DNA from: Oscillospiraceae bacterium
GTDB taxonomy: Bacteria > Bacillota > Clostridia > Oscillospirales > Oscillospiraceae
Length of the DNA stretch: 64,000 nt
Direction of reading: 5' to 3'
NCBI GenBank assembly: GCA_015067995.1
Contig: SVLJ01000007.1
Coordinates: 40,403 to 104,402 of the forward strand
Shown one piece after another: positions 28,426-38,922 of this stretch. The translations under genes were made by a program, and so were the position numbers. The notes below the pieces were generated by a model that worked only from the letters and a program-made list of their open reading frames with translations, was not told where the DNA came from and made no database searches. Within the stretch, counting starts at the first letter, position 1. Each line of letters opens with the position of its first letter.

Positions 28426-29520
28426 GTGAAAAACACACTGGGTTTTGGCTTTTTACGGCTGCCCAAGGGCGCAGAGGGATATGACTGGGATGCTGTCCGT
28501 CAGATGGTGGATGTTTTTCTGGAGCGGGGCGGTCGCTATTTTGATACCTGCTATACCTATCTGGACGGCTGGAGTGAGGAGGGGATCCGCCGGTGTGTGA
28601 CGGAACGGTATCCCAGAGAACAGTTTCAGCTGGCAGAGAAGCTGCCGGGCTATCTCTGCAAAAGCTATGAGGATGCACAGAAATTCTTTGACGAAGAACT
28701 GAAGCGCTGCGGCGTGACATATTTTGACGTCTATATGCTCCACTGGCTGAATGCGAAGCATTATGCCATCGCGGAAGCGTATGACCAGTTCCGGTTTCTG
28801 CGTGAGAAAAAGGCAGAGGGAACGGCGAAACGCATCGGATTTTCCTATCATGACAGTGCTGCGCTGCTGGATCAGATCCTGACAGTGCATCCGGAGGTGG
28901 ATGTGGTACAGCTCCAGATCAATTATCTGGACTGGGAGTCTGCAGGAATTGAGTCCCGCAAGTGCTATGAGACCTGTGTCCGTCACGGCAAGAGGGTCAT
29001 CGTGATGGAGCCGGTTAAGGGCGGAACGCTGGCGGTGCTTCCGGAAGCGGCAGAAACGCTGCTGCGGGAGGTGCATCCGGATTGGACGCCCTCTGCCTGG
29101 GCGCTGCGGTTTGTCCGGTCCCTGCCGGAGGTGGAGATCTGCCTCAGCGGCATGAGCGCAGCGGAACAGGTGGAAGAAAACCTGCAGTCCGCAGAGCCGC
29201 TGGGGGAGAAGGAACTGGATTGCCTGCGCCGGGTGTGCGGTATGATCGAGTCGCAAACGGCGGTGGCCTGCACCGGCTGCCGGTATTGTGTCGCACATTG
29301 TCCAAAACAGATTCCCATTCCGGACTGCTTCAAAATGCTCAATGAAATTACCCGATATCCCAAGGATAACTGGAAGATACGCCCCGCGTACCGCCAGCTG
29401 ACTGCGTCAGGCGGCAAAGCCTCGGACTGCATTGGCTGCCGCAGCTGCGAAAAGTACTGCCCGCAGAAGCTGAAGATATCGGAATATCTGAAACAGGCTG
29501 CAAAAAGCCTGGAAGTATGA
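28426..29520 (+). CDS. Aldo/keto reductase with C-terminal 4Fe-4S cluster domain
   Basis: FDTCYTYLDGWSEEGIRR; CTGCRYCVAHCPKQIPIPDC; CIGCRSCEKYCPQKLKI. Confidence 0.92.
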   Translation: MKNTLGFGFLRLPKGAEGYDWDAVRQMVDVFLERGGRYFDTCYTYLDGWSEEGIRRCVTERYPREQFQLAEKLPGYLCKSYEDAQKFFDEELKRCGVTYFDVYMLHWLNAKHYAIAEAYDQFRFLREKKAEGTAKRIGFSYHDSAALLDQILTVHPEVDVVQLQINYLDWESAGIESRKCYETCVRHGKRVIVMEPVKGGTLAVLPEAAETLLREVHPDWTPSAWALRFVRSLPEVEICLSGMSAAEQVEENLQSAEPLGEKELDCLRRVCGMIESQTAVACTGCRYCVAHCPKQIPIPDCFKMLNEITRYPKDNWKIRPAYRQLTASGGKASDCIGCRSCEKYCPQKLKISEYLKQAAKSLEV

Positions 29521-29522
29521 TA

Positions 29523-29552
29523 CAAGCCCCCGCCTCAGGCGGGGGCTTGTCC
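29523..29552. terminator. Bidirectional intrinsic terminator
   Basis: CAAGCCCCCGCC-tca-GGCGGGGGCTTG. Confidence 0.85.
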
Positions 29553-29559
29553 TGTTCTG

Positions 29560-31407
29560 TTATGCGGGAGGCAACACTTCGTCGGGCAGACTGGGCAACG
29601 CCGACGGTAATTCCGGGGGAGCGGGCGGCAGCTCGTTTACATCATCGAAGGTCGGCGTATCCGGATCGGTGATGCCCGGAGTGGGGCCAATCACCGGTAT
29701 ATCAGGAACTTCCGGCAGTGCAGGCCCCCGCGCCACGATCCGGTTACGGGATTTGTAATAGCTGTAGGATTCCTTGGTTTTGGAGATTAGGCTGCCTTCT
29801 CCATCGTACAGCTCACGGTAGGTCTGTACCTTGTGACCGGTATAGGCGGACTGTGTGACTCGCTCTGTGCCGGGCGCCATGGTGGGATCCTCTACATATT
29901 CCGTGGTCCAGTTGATCTTCTGAAGGTATTCGTATGTCATCTTGACTTGAATATCATCTACTTTGGTTCCGTAGATAGTGACCGTCAGCAGATCCTTAGG
30001 GCTGCTCTTTTGATAGCTGGTGACAATTTTAATAGGATAATCGGTGTTGTTGGTGAATTTGTACTCCGGACCGCCCCAGGAGACAGTGGCGTCCATGCCC
30101 CAGGGCATATAGGTAGTGGCATATCGGTGTGCCGTTCGGTTGTTGATTTCCAGATTGGCCAGCAGACAGCTCATGTACAGGGTAGAGGAGGTCTGGCAGA
30201 TGCCGCCGCCGATCTCATCAACCGTCTTGCCGCCCACATAGGCGGGAGCGGCCTGATAACCCCGGGCGGCAGTCCGGCGGCCGACAACTTCGTTGTAGGA
30301 AAACAGATCGCCGAAGTTCATCACATAACCGTTGATGGCTTTGGCGGAAAGCTGCACATTGGTCTTTCTGGCATCGGTACCTCCGACCTCTGTGGTATAG
30401 GTGGCCAGCACATCCCGGAACAGGACGTCCTTCAGTGTTTCGGCACTTACCGCGGCGGGAATCAGGGTCAGGGGGAAGGTGGTGTAGGCACCGGGAGCGG
30501 CAGCATCCATCAGCTGCTGTGCGGCGGCCACGTCCAGATCCACGCCGGTGATGTCCGGAATGATGGTATTGTTGACGCTGTCATACCGTGCGCTGACGGC
30601 TTCCGTCAGGAGTGCATCCCGAATCTCCTGTGCGGTGATGACCTTGGCGGGGAACACATAGGAGGGCACCACGATCTCTCTGTTGGCCGCCTCTGTCTCC
30701 AGCCGTACGGCGTTCAGAGCATTGGTCAGCTCCAGAGAACCCACTACGCGTCCGTCTCTGGGGATCAGGATCACCAGCTTGTCGCCCTCCACGGTGTATT
30801 TGGCATCTACCGGCAGCTCCATGAATTTTTTGGCCACGGTGCGGGCAGTATCCTCGCAGATGTCCTCCGCAGAGGAACTTAAGATGTAACAGGAACCGGA
30901 GCCCTGCTGCGTGGACAGGTAATAATCGTAAGCACCGGAGAGGAAGGTACTGCTGCGGCAGTCGTCATAAGCGGCCTGCGCCAGTGCGGCATAGTCGGTC
31001 TGTGCACCGTCTGGCAGCAGACCCAGCTGTTCTGCCGACAGGACGATATCGGGCTCCCCCTCTTTCTCGTCCAGCCATACAGAGAAGGTACGGCCTGTCA
31101 GCTCTGTCTTCAGCGCATTGGCAGCCTGGGATACCGTCATACCGCCTACATTTACGTTTTCAATATGGTAGCCGGGGAAGAAGGTCTGCTGCTGATCGAC
31201 CCACCAACAGCAGGCGATGTATGCGCCGCAGGCTGCCAGGATCAGCATCGTCAACAGAATGACCATAACAAGGATGATCCGACGGAGAACGGAAGGCTTT
31301 TTTTCCATATGTGTCCCTCCCAAAGCAGTTTCACCCGCCGGAAACGCGGCAGAGGAAACGATGATTTTCTTTGTTGTCATTATACTATGCTCTGGGAGGA
31401 AATGCAT
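29560..31407 (-). CDS. VanW family protein (peptidoglycan-binding-like/VanW)
   Basis: FSYNEVVGRRTAARGYQAAPAYVGGKTVDEIGGGICQTSSTLYMSCLLANLEI; start possibly internal at the MEKKPSVLRRII Met. Confidence 0.9.
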   Translation of the reverse strand: MHFLPEHSIMTTKKIIVSSAAFPAGETALGGTHMEKKPSVLRRIILVMVILLTMLILAACGAYIACCWWVDQQQTFFPGYHIENVNVGGMTVSQAANALKTELTGRTFSVWLDEKEGEPDIVLSAEQLGLLPDGAQTDYAALAQAAYDDCRSSTFLSGAYDYYLSTQQGSGSCYILSSSAEDICEDTARTVAKKFMELPVDAKYTVEGDKLVILIPRDGRVVGSLELTNALNAVRLETEAANREIVVPSYVFPAKVITAQEIRDALLTEAVSARYDSVNNTIIPDITGVDLDVAAAQQLMDAAAPGAYTTFPLTLIPAAVSAETLKDVLFRDVLATYTTEVGGTDARKTNVQLSAKAINGYVMNFGDLFSYNEVVGRRTAARGYQAAPAYVGGKTVDEIGGGICQTSSTLYMSCLLANLEINNRTAHRYATTYMPWGMDATVSWGGPEYKFTNNTDYPIKIVTSYQKSSPKDLLTVTIYGTKVDDIQVKMTYEYLQKINWTTEYVEDPTMAPGTERVTQSAYTGHKVQTYRELYDGEGSLISKTKESYSYYKSRNRIVARGPALPEVPDIPVIGPTPGITDPDTPTFDDVNELPPAPPELPSALPSLPDEVLPPA

Positions 31408-31417
31408 TACAATCCCG

Positions 31418-32230
31418 TTACAGTTCTGCTGGTTTTCGCACAGCTTTTGGGATTCGGAGAGTCAGAAGAATGGCATCCTCTGTATCCTCGCGGCTGCTCT
31501 GTGCATCTACACCGGCGCTGCGTATCATCTGCAGACCACGATCCACACTGTTGAGGAACAGCCGTACGTCTTTGATGATATATGTACGCCGTCCGGCAGG
31601 AGGTGTGGTTTGCAGAGCCTGCAGACGGGATTCAATATATCGCTCTGTCTGAGCCACGTTCAGTTCCTTCTCCGTGATGTGCCGCAGCGCTGCCAGCCGC
31701 TCCATTTCATCCTCCAGCCGCAGCAGCGCCCGGGCATGGCGTTCGGAAAGGTGATGTCTGATAATGAGCGCGGTGCAGTCCGGAGACAGGCGGCGCAGGC
31801 GCAGCTTATTGGCCACGGCGGAAGGAGAGCGCCCCAGTTTTTCCGCAGCTTCCTCCTGGGTCATGCCGCCGGAATGGATCAGAGCGGCCAGAGCGTCCGC
31901 TTCTTCCAGAAAATGCAGATCCTGACGCTGCAGATTTTCCAACAGCGCCAGCAGGGCGGACTCCTGGTCGTCGATGCGGATGGGAATGCAGGGAACTTTG
32001 GTGAGCCCTGCCAGCTTGGCTGCCCGCAGTCTTCGTTCACCTGCCACCAGCTCCCATGTGCCGTTGGTGCGGCGAACCGTCAACGGCTGCAGAATGCCGT
32101 GATGACGAATGGAGGCGGACAGCTCATCCAGTGCCTCCGGATCAAAGGTGCGCCGCGGCTGATTTGGATTGGGCAGAATTCTCCCTATAGGCAGGTAAAT
32201 GATCTCCCGCCGGGCATCATGTTCACTCAT
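31418..32230 (-). CDS. noc: ParB/Noc-type nucleoid occlusion protein
   Basis: IGRILPNPNQPRRTFDPEALDELSASIRHHGILQPLTVRR; GERRLRAAKLAGL; HTH GMTQEEAAEKLGRSPSAVANKLRL. Confidence 0.8.
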   Translation of the reverse strand: MSEHDARREIIYLPIGRILPNPNQPRRTFDPEALDELSASIRHHGILQPLTVRRTNGTWELVAGERRLRAAKLAGLTKVPCIPIRIDDQESALLALLENLQRQDLHFLEEADALAALIHSGGMTQEEAAEKLGRSPSAVANKLRLRRLSPDCTALIIRHHLSERHARALLRLEDEMERLAALRHITEKELNVAQTERYIESRLQALQTTPPAGRRTYIIKDVRLFLNSVDRGLQMIRSAGVDAQSSREDTEDAILLTLRIPKAVRKPAEL

Positions 32231-32310
32231 ATCGGTACCCCCGCAGTTCATTGGTTTCCTTCATTGTAGTCCGGGTATACAAAAAAGTGTGGCGAAGGCT
32301 GTCGAAGGGC

Positions 32311-32356
32311 AAAAAAACCGTCGGCTTCACGCAGAAATGTGAAGCTGACGGTTTTC
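32311..32356. terminator. Intrinsic terminator downstream of prmA
   Basis: AAAACCGTC(G/A)GCTTCAC..GTGAAGCTGACGGTTTT inverted repeat. Confidence 0.8.
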
Positions 32357-32371
32357 GGATACGGAAAGCTT

Positions 32372-33325
32372 TTACTTGCAGATGTAGCAGAACCAGCCTT
32401 CTGCGGAGTGGGTCTCCCGAATGGTGAGACCGGCTTCCTTCAGCTTGCCGGCCACTTCTTCCGCCCGGTCATCGATGATGCCGGAGCAGATGAACACACC
32501 ATCCTCTGCCAGCAGAGGACGTACGGCAGGAGCCAGTGCGATGATAACGTCTGCCACGATGTTGGCCAGCACCACCTGATAGCCGGTGCCGATCTTCTCC
32601 CGGAGGCGGCGGTTGGAGAGGATATCGCCGATCTCTACCTGATAGACGGAAGGATCCACGCCATTGAGAGCGGCGTTTTCGTAAGCGACGGCCTTGCACT
32701 TTTCGTCAATATCGCATGCGAAAGCGGTTTTTGCACCCAGCTTCAGAGCAGCAATGGACAGGATACCGCTGCCGCAGCCCAGATCCAGTGCCCGGTCACC
32801 ATTCTTTACGGTTTTTTCCAGCGCCTTCAGACACAGCCGGGTGGTAGCGTGGCTGCCGGTGCCGAAGGTGAGGCCGGGGTTCAAAATCAGGGGTACCCGG
32901 CCGTTGGCCTCTGCCTGCAGCCACTCGGGGATGACGGTGAGACGGTCGCCGATCTCCATGGGCTTATAATACTGCTTCCAGTTGTTCTCCCAATCGGCGT
33001 CCTGGAGATTGTCCAGCGTCATCAGCAGAGTGCCGTGGCCGGGATGCTCCTTCTTGTACTGGGACAGGGCAATGCGCACGCTGCCCATCTGGGCGTAGCC
33101 GGCCTCGCTGTCCTCCAGATAAAAGGTGACCCGGGACTTGCCCTGCATCTGCTTCTCCAGATCCTCGTCCACGTAATCCCAGTACTGACGGTTGTTTTCC
33201 AGAAAATCGTGGAAATCTGTTTCGTCATCAATGACCACGCTGTCGATGCCCTGGGCAGAGAGGAAGGAAACCAGTCCGTCCAGACCGGCATGATTGGTAT
33301 CAATGTGTACTTCCAGCCACTTCAT
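32372..33325 (-). CDS. prmA: Ribosomal protein L11 methyltransferase
   Basis: NPGLTFGTGSHATTRLCL; ALDLGCGSGILSIAALKLGA; VLANIVADVII. Confidence 0.95.
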   Translation of the reverse strand: MKWLEVHIDTNHAGLDGLVSFLSAQGIDSVVIDDETDFHDFLENNRQYWDYVDEDLEKQMQGKSRVTFYLEDSEAGYAQMGSVRIALSQYKKEHPGHGTLLMTLDNLQDADWENNWKQYYKPMEIGDRLTVIPEWLQAEANGRVPLILNPGLTFGTGSHATTRLCLKALEKTVKNGDRALDLGCGSGILSIAALKLGAKTAFACDIDEKCKAVAYENAALNGVDPSVYQVEIGDILSNRRLREKIGTGYQVVLANIVADVIIALAPAVRPLLAEDGVFICSGIIDDRAEEVAGKLKEAGLTIRETHSAEGWFCYICK

Positions 33326-33399
33326 GGTGTGACCTCCTGTGTTGATGGTATTCAAGGAATACGGGGAGCGGAATCGCTCCCCGTATGTTCGGTATGTCC

Positions 33400-34266
33400 T
33401 CAGCGCTTGCTGCCCACAAAGAACAGGGCAACGACGCCTGCACCGGTATGGGCGCCGATGACGGGGCCCACATAGTTGATGACCACGTTCTTTACGCCGA
33501 AGCGGCTGCGCAGCTCGTTTGCCAGAAGATTTACATCCTCCTCACAGTCACCGTGGCTGATGAAGATGGTCTCCGCGTCGGTGACGGTTTTGCCCATCTC
33601 GTCTGCCAGAGCCAGCAGGGAAGCCTTGCGGCCGCGTGCCTTGCTGACAGAGGTCAGGTGCCCTCCGTTATCCACATGCAGCACCGGCTTAATGGCCAGC
33701 ATGGTGCCCAGCAATGCCGTGGCAGAGTTGACACGACCGCCCCGCTTCAGGTGATTCAAATCGTCCACGGTAAACCAGTGACAGATGTTCAGCTTGGTTT
33801 TTTCGGCATAGTCGCGGACTTCGTCCACGGTCTTGCCGGACTTCTGCTGCTGTGCGCACAGATAGACAAGCAGACCCTGACCCATGGAGGCTGCCAGTGT
33901 ATCCACCACATGAATCTTTGCATCGGGGAACTCTGTGCGCAGACCTTCGGCGGCAATACAGGCGGACTGATGGGTGGTGGAAAGGGCGGATGAGAAAGCC
34001 AGATACAGAATATCCTTCCCATCTGCCAGAATGGACCGCAGGACCTCTTCAAAGGTTCCCACATTGATGGCGGAGGTGGTGGGCATATTGCCGGAACGGA
34101 TATGGGCATAGAAATCCTTGGGGGTGATTTCCCGGCCGTCCAGATAGTTGTGGTATTCCTTGTCATTCATCAAAAGAGTCAAGGGAATGGAAACAATACC
34201 CAGTTCGTCAGCCATCTGTGCCGTCAGATCACAGCAACTGTCAGTCAAAATCACATAATCACGCAT
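33400..34266 (-). CDS. DegV family fatty acid-binding protein
   Basis: MRDYVILTDSCCDLTAQMADELGIVSIPL; TTSAINVGTFEEVLRS; LAFSSALSTTHQSA. Confidence 0.93.
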   Translation of the reverse strand: MRDYVILTDSCCDLTAQMADELGIVSIPLTLLMNDKEYHNYLDGREITPKDFYAHIRSGNMPTTSAINVGTFEEVLRSILADGKDILYLAFSSALSTTHQSACIAAEGLRTEFPDAKIHVVDTLAASMGQGLLVYLCAQQQKSGKTVDEVRDYAEKTKLNICHWFTVDDLNHLKRGGRVNSATALLGTMLAIKPVLHVDNGGHLTSVSKARGRKASLLALADEMGKTVTDAETIFISHGDCEEDVNLLANELRSRFGVKNVVINYVGPVIGAHTGAGVVALFFVGSKR

Positions 34267-34826
34267 CAGCGATCCTCCTTCTTGGCCTTGACGGCCTTCT
34301 TTTTGGCGGTCGATTCCTGAGGCGCGGTTTCCCGCAGCCGGGCTACATAATAGCTGCTGGCCAGTCCCGCTGCATAGCTCATCAGGGCAAAGCGTACGGC
34401 TGCGTCTGCCACGCGTTCTTCATCCGGAAAGCGTTCCATCTCATCCGCAATGCGGTTCATGGCCTCGGACAGACTTTCCCGGAATCGCTCATAACCTGCC
34501 TGCACACTGGGCTGCTGGCGCAGCTGTGCTTCCAATGTCACGCCCATGTCTTTGGTGGACATGACCCGCTTAAGAATGCAGATCACCGTCAGATAGGCCA
34601 GATGCTCCTGACTGTACTTTTTGCCCTCGGCCCGGGGAACCAGACCGCCCTTGGTATAGTTGTTGACCATGGCAGAGGTCAGACCGTCATCATCCTCAAA
34701 ACGAAGGACCTGACGATCCATATAGGACAGCACCTGATCCATGTACAGCGGGAAATCGGGGAATTGCTCCCAGCTGACCGGCAGGTGGGTCCTCAGCTGT
34801 TCCATCAGCTGAACCAATTCGTCCAT
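34266..34826 (-). CDS. DUF1836 domain-containing protein
   Basis: MDRQVLRFEDDDGLTSAMVNNYTKGGLVPRAEGKKYSQEHLAYLTVICILKRVMS. Confidence 0.8.
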   Translation of the reverse strand: MDELVQLMEQLRTHLPVSWEQFPDFPLYMDQVLSYMDRQVLRFEDDDGLTSAMVNNYTKGGLVPRAEGKKYSQEHLAYLTVICILKRVMSTKDMGVTLEAQLRQQPSVQAGYERFRESLSEAMNRIADEMERFPDEERVADAAVRFALMSYAAGLASSYYVARLRETAPQESTAKKKAVKAKKEDR

Positions 34827-34916
34827 GGAAGCCTCCTGTATTACAAAATTATCTACCAGTATATCACTAAAATATGGTTTTGTAAACCATGTTCTAAAGC
34901 AAACAGAACTGCGTCC

Positions 34917-36287
34917 TTATTTTCCTACGCAGAAGCGGGAGAAGATCGTGCTGACAATGTCTTCCCGTGCGGTGCGGCCTGTCAGCTCGCCAAGAGCGTT
35001 CAGAGCATCCTCGGCGTCGGTGAGGATGGCATCGGGGGTCAGCCCGGCTTCCATGGCGGCTTTTGCCCGGCGGATGGAGGTTAGAGCCCGGGACACTGCG
35101 TCCTCCTGCCGTGCGTCGGTGAGAAGGCTGCTGGCATCCTGTGTGTTTCCAGCAGGGAACAATTCTGCCACGGCGGATTCCAGCTGGTCGATGCCCTCGC
35201 CGGTGACAGAGGAAAGCTGAATCACCGCGGCGGGGGAGGAAGAAAGCATAGCGATGTCGGGAATGGAACCGCCCAGATCTTTTTTGGCGCAGATCAGAAT
35301 CCATGGCGAATTCTGCTCACTGACCGTGCGGAGAATTTCGAGGTCATCTGCCGCAAAATCCGCACCGTCTGCCACTGCCAGAATGAGGTCGGCGGACTGC
35401 ATAGCGGCGCGGCTGCGCTCCACGCCCATTTTTTCCACAATATCTTCCGTATCCCGGAGACCGGCGGTGTCCATGAGCCGCAGAAGCGTGCCGCCGCAGA
35501 GGACGGATTCCTCCACTGTGTCACGGGTAGTGCCGGGAATATCGGTGACGATAGCCCGCTCATAGCCTGCCAGTGCATTCAGCAGGGAGGATTTGCCGGC
35601 GTTGGGCCGTCCCACGATGGCGGTGCGGACGCCGGATTTCAGAATACGCCCCCGCCCGCAGGTGGCCAGCAGCCGTGCCAGAACCGTTTCACTGGTTTCC
35701 AGCGCAGACTGTACTTCCTCAGGGGAAATGTCTTCAATGTCCTCGTCAGGGTAATCCACTACGGCGTAAAAACGGGAGGCCACATCCAGCAATGTGTTCT
35801 GCACCTGCTCCAGCGGTCTGCGCAGAGCGCCGTCCAGCTGGGCAATGGCGTTTTTGGCGGCGGCCGCCGTTTCGGCGTGGATGAGGTCGATGACTGCTTC
35901 CGCCTGTGTCAGATCCATCTGACCGCTGAGGAAGGCACGCTTGGTGAACTCGCCGGGCAGTGCCTGACGGGCACCCAGCTCGAACAGGCTGCGCAGCACT
36001 TCCCGCAGCACCACGGGGGAGCCGTGGCAGTGGAACTCGGCGGAGTCCTCGCCGGTATAGCTGTTGGGGCCGGGGAACCGGACTGCCAGCGCCCGATCCA
36101 GCACATCGCCGGAGGGGTCCAGCACATCGCCGTAGATCATTTTCCGGGGAGGCTGGGCAGAGAGTGGTCCGCCGTACAGCGGGCGGAACAGCCGGTCGCA
36201 CAGAGCAAAGCAGCCGTCGCCGGAAATGCGAACCACGCCGATGGCGGTGGCGGCATTGCCGGTGGAAATGGCGGCGATGATATCCAT
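34917..36287 (-). CDS. mnmE: tRNA uridine-5-carboxymethylaminomethyl(34) synthesis GTPase MnmE
   Basis: MDIIAAISTGNAATAIGVVRISG; GRPNAGKSSLLNAL; TDIPGTTRDTVEE; C-terminal FCVGK. Confidence 0.96.
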   Translation of the reverse strand: MDIIAAISTGNAATAIGVVRISGDGCFALCDRLFRPLYGGPLSAQPPRKMIYGDVLDPSGDVLDRALAVRFPGPNSYTGEDSAEFHCHGSPVVLREVLRSLFELGARQALPGEFTKRAFLSGQMDLTQAEAVIDLIHAETAAAAKNAIAQLDGALRRPLEQVQNTLLDVASRFYAVVDYPDEDIEDISPEEVQSALETSETVLARLLATCGRGRILKSGVRTAIVGRPNAGKSSLLNALAGYERAIVTDIPGTTRDTVEESVLCGGTLLRLMDTAGLRDTEDIVEKMGVERSRAAMQSADLILAVADGADFAADDLEILRTVSEQNSPWILICAKKDLGGSIPDIAMLSSSPAAVIQLSSVTGEGIDQLESAVAELFPAGNTQDASSLLTDARQEDAVSRALTSIRRAKAAMEAGLTPDAILTDAEDALNALGELTGRTAREDIVSTIFSRFCVGK

Positions 36288-36363
36288 AAAACCCACGCTC
36301 CTTTGCATACTAACTGTAATAAATTAGAGAAAAATTACGAAATGTATCGAAAATCAGGGAGAT

Positions 36364-36702
36364 TTAGATGTATTCCGGACGCAGGGGGGAGAACACATCG
36401 ATGACCAGTGTATCCTCCAGCGCCACCACGGCGTGGGGTACATCGGCGGCGATCATCACGGAATCGCCTGCACACACGATATGCTCTTCGCTGCCCACGG
36501 TGTAGCGGACGGAGCCGGAGATGATGTTGGAGCTCTGCTCGTGGATGTGGTGGTGGGAGGGCAGCACAGCACCCTTGGCCAGACGCACCTCGCAGACCAT
36601 CATGGACTCGCTGTATGCAAGGGTTTTTCTCACGATGCCGGGGAGCATCTCCACGGGGGTAACATCTTTATTGAAAATAAATGTATCGCTCATACGTTTC
36701 AT
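36364..36702 (-). CDS. Cupin domain-containing protein
   Basis: LPSHHHIHEQSSNIISGSVRYTVGSEEHIVCAGDSVMIAADVPHAVVAL. Confidence 0.87.
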   Translation of the reverse strand: MKRMSDTFIFNKDVTPVEMLPGIVRKTLAYSESMMVCEVRLAKGAVLPSHHHIHEQSSNIISGSVRYTVGSEEHIVCAGDSVMIAADVPHAVVALEDTLVIDVFSPLRPEYI

Positions 36703-36731
36703 GGGGAATCCTCCTGCCGATTTTTATCAAA

Positions 36732-36764
36732 AAACCGGGACGGACATCGTCCGTCCCGGTAAAG
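36732..36764. terminator. Intrinsic terminator downstream of pnp
   Basis: ACCGGGACGGAC-atc-GTCCGTCCCGGT hairpin. Confidence 0.8.
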
Positions 36765-36771
36765 GATGGGA

Positions 36772-38922
36772 TTACTTCACGACTTCGCCGTTGGCCTTCT
36801 TGGCCTCAATCTCGCGGACTGCGTCCTTGTGGCTCAGGTTCACGCGGCCCTTCTCGTCGATATCGGTGACCTTGACCCACATCATGTCGCCGATCTTGCA
36901 GGCATCCTCCACCTTTTCGATGCGGCGCTCAGCCAGCTTGGAAATGTGCACCAGACCGTCCTTGCCGGGAGCCAGCTCCACGAAGGCACCGAAGGTCATC
37001 AGGCGGACAACGCGGCCATAATACAGGGCGCCCACCTCGGGGACGAACACGATGTCGTCAATGCACTTCTTGGCGGCATTGCAGCTGTCGGGGTTGGGAG
37101 CGGAGATAAACACGCTGCCGTCATCGTTGATGTCGATCTTGGCGCCGGTGTCGGCCACGATCTTCTGGATGACGGAGCCACCCTTGCCGATAACGTCGCG
37201 GATCTTGTCGGGATCGATATGCATGGTGATCATCTTGGGAGCGTACTTGCTCACCTCGGGACGGGGCTCGGCGATGCAGGGCAGCATGATCTGGTCCAGA
37301 ATCTCCACGCGGGCGTCATAGGTGATGTCCAGAGCGTTCTCAATGATCTCCATGGTGAGACCGTCGTTCTTCAGGTCCATCTGGATGGCGGTGATACCCT
37401 TCTTGGTACCGGCCACCTTGAAGTCCATCTCGCCGTGGAAGTCTTCCACGCCCTGAATGTCGATGAAGGTGGTGAAGGAGCCGTCATCATCCTGGATCAG
37501 ACCGCAGGAGATACCGGCAACGGGAGCCTTGATGGGCACGCCGGCGTCCATCAGAGCCAGAGTGGAGCCGCAGATGGAACCCTGAGAGGTGGAGCCGTTG
37601 GAGCTGACAACCTCGCTGACTACGCGGATGGCGTAGGGGAACTCCTCCACGGAGGGGATCACAGGCAGCAGGGCACGCTCGGCCAGTGCGCCGTGACCGA
37701 TCTCGCGACGACCGGGGGAACGGGCGGGTTTGGCTTCGCCGACAGAGTAGCCGGGGAAGTTGTAGTGATGCATATAGCGCTTCTCTGTCTCTTCCCAGAT
37801 GGTGTCCAGCTTCTGGTTGGCGGACAGGGTATCCAGGGTAGCCACGGACAGCACCTGAGTCTGGCCGCGGGTGAACAGGCCGGAACCGTGGACGCGGGGC
37901 AGTACGCCCACCTCAGCGTCCAGAGCACGGATCTCGTTGCTCTGGCGGCCGTCCACACGGTGGCCTTCCAGCAGCCACGCCTTGACGATCTTCTTCTGGA
38001 ACTTGTAGGTGATCTCTTCCAGATACTGATCCATGTTGGGATGCTCTTCCAGATACTTCTCATGCCACTTCTCGATCATGGCATTCCAGCGAGCCTCGCG
38101 GACGTTCTTGTCGTCGGTGTCCATGGCGGCCTTGGCCTCGTCCATGAAGTCGCCCACGATCTTGTCGAACAGCTCCTGATCGAAGTCGGCATGGGGGTAC
38201 TCGAACTTGGCCTTGCCGATCTCGCTGACCATCTGGTTGATCAGAGCGATCTGCTTCTGGTTCTCCTCGTGAGCCAGCTTGATGGCCTCGAACATCTTGT
38301 CGTTGGGAACCTCGTTGGCACCGGCTTCGATCATAACCACCTTCTTCTCGGTGGAGACCACGGTGACGTCCAGGTCGGAGACCTTGCGCAGCTCGGCGTC
38401 GGGGTTGATGACCAGCTTGCCGTCAACCAGACCCACCTTCACGGCGCCCACAGGGCCGTTCCAGGGGATGTCGGAGATGGCCAGAGCGGCAGAGGTGCCG
38501 ATGAGAGCGGCGATCTCAGGGGAGCAGTCGTGATCCACAGCCATAACGGTGGCCATGATGGACACGTCGTTGCGGAAGTCATAGGGGAACAGGGGGCGGA
38601 TGGGACGGTCGATGACGCGGGAGGTCAGGATGCCCTTCTCGCCGGGACGGCCCTCGCGGCGGTTGAAGCTGCCGGGGATGCGGCCCACAGCGTACATCTT
38701 CTCCTCGAAGTCCACGCTCAGGGGGAAGAAGTCGATGCCGTCACGGGGACGGGGAGCGGCGGTGGCGCACACCAGAACGCGGGTGTCACCGTAGCCCACC
38801 ATAACGGCGGCGTTGGCCAGCTCGGCCAGCTTGCCCACTTCCAGGGTCAGGGGACGGCCTGCCAGTTCCATCTCATACTTGCGGTAACCGGGGAACTGTC
38901 TCTGCTTGATGATGGTAGCCAT
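36772..38922 (-). CDS. pnp: Polyribonucleotide nucleotidyltransferase
   Basis: MATIIKQRQFPGYRKYEMELAGRPLTLEVGKLAELANAAVMVGYGDTRVL; KH domain DPDKIRDVIGKGGSVIQ; S1 domain C-terminus. Confidence 0.97.
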   Translation of the reverse strand: MATIIKQRQFPGYRKYEMELAGRPLTLEVGKLAELANAAVMVGYGDTRVLVCATAAPRPRDGIDFFPLSVDFEEKMYAVGRIPGSFNRREGRPGEKGILTSRVIDRPIRPLFPYDFRNDVSIMATVMAVDHDCSPEIAALIGTSAALAISDIPWNGPVGAVKVGLVDGKLVINPDAELRKVSDLDVTVVSTEKKVVMIEAGANEVPNDKMFEAIKLAHEENQKQIALINQMVSEIGKAKFEYPHADFDQELFDKIVGDFMDEAKAAMDTDDKNVREARWNAMIEKWHEKYLEEHPNMDQYLEEITYKFQKKIVKAWLLEGHRVDGRQSNEIRALDAEVGVLPRVHGSGLFTRGQTQVLSVATLDTLSANQKLDTIWEETEKRYMHHYNFPGYSVGEAKPARSPGRREIGHGALAERALLPVIPSVEEFPYAIRVVSEVVSSNGSTSQGSICGSTLALMDAGVPIKAPVAGISCGLIQDDDGSFTTFIDIQGVEDFHGEMDFKVAGTKKGITAIQMDLKNDGLTMEIIENALDITYDARVEILDQIMLPCIAEPRPEVSKYAPKMITMHIDPDKIRDVIGKGGSVIQKIVADTGAKIDINDDGSVFISAPNPDSCNAAKKCIDDIVFVPEVGALYYGRVVRLMTFGAFVELAPGKDGLVHISKLAERRIEKVEDACKIGDMMWVKVTDIDEKGRVNLSHKDAVREIEAKKANGEVVK

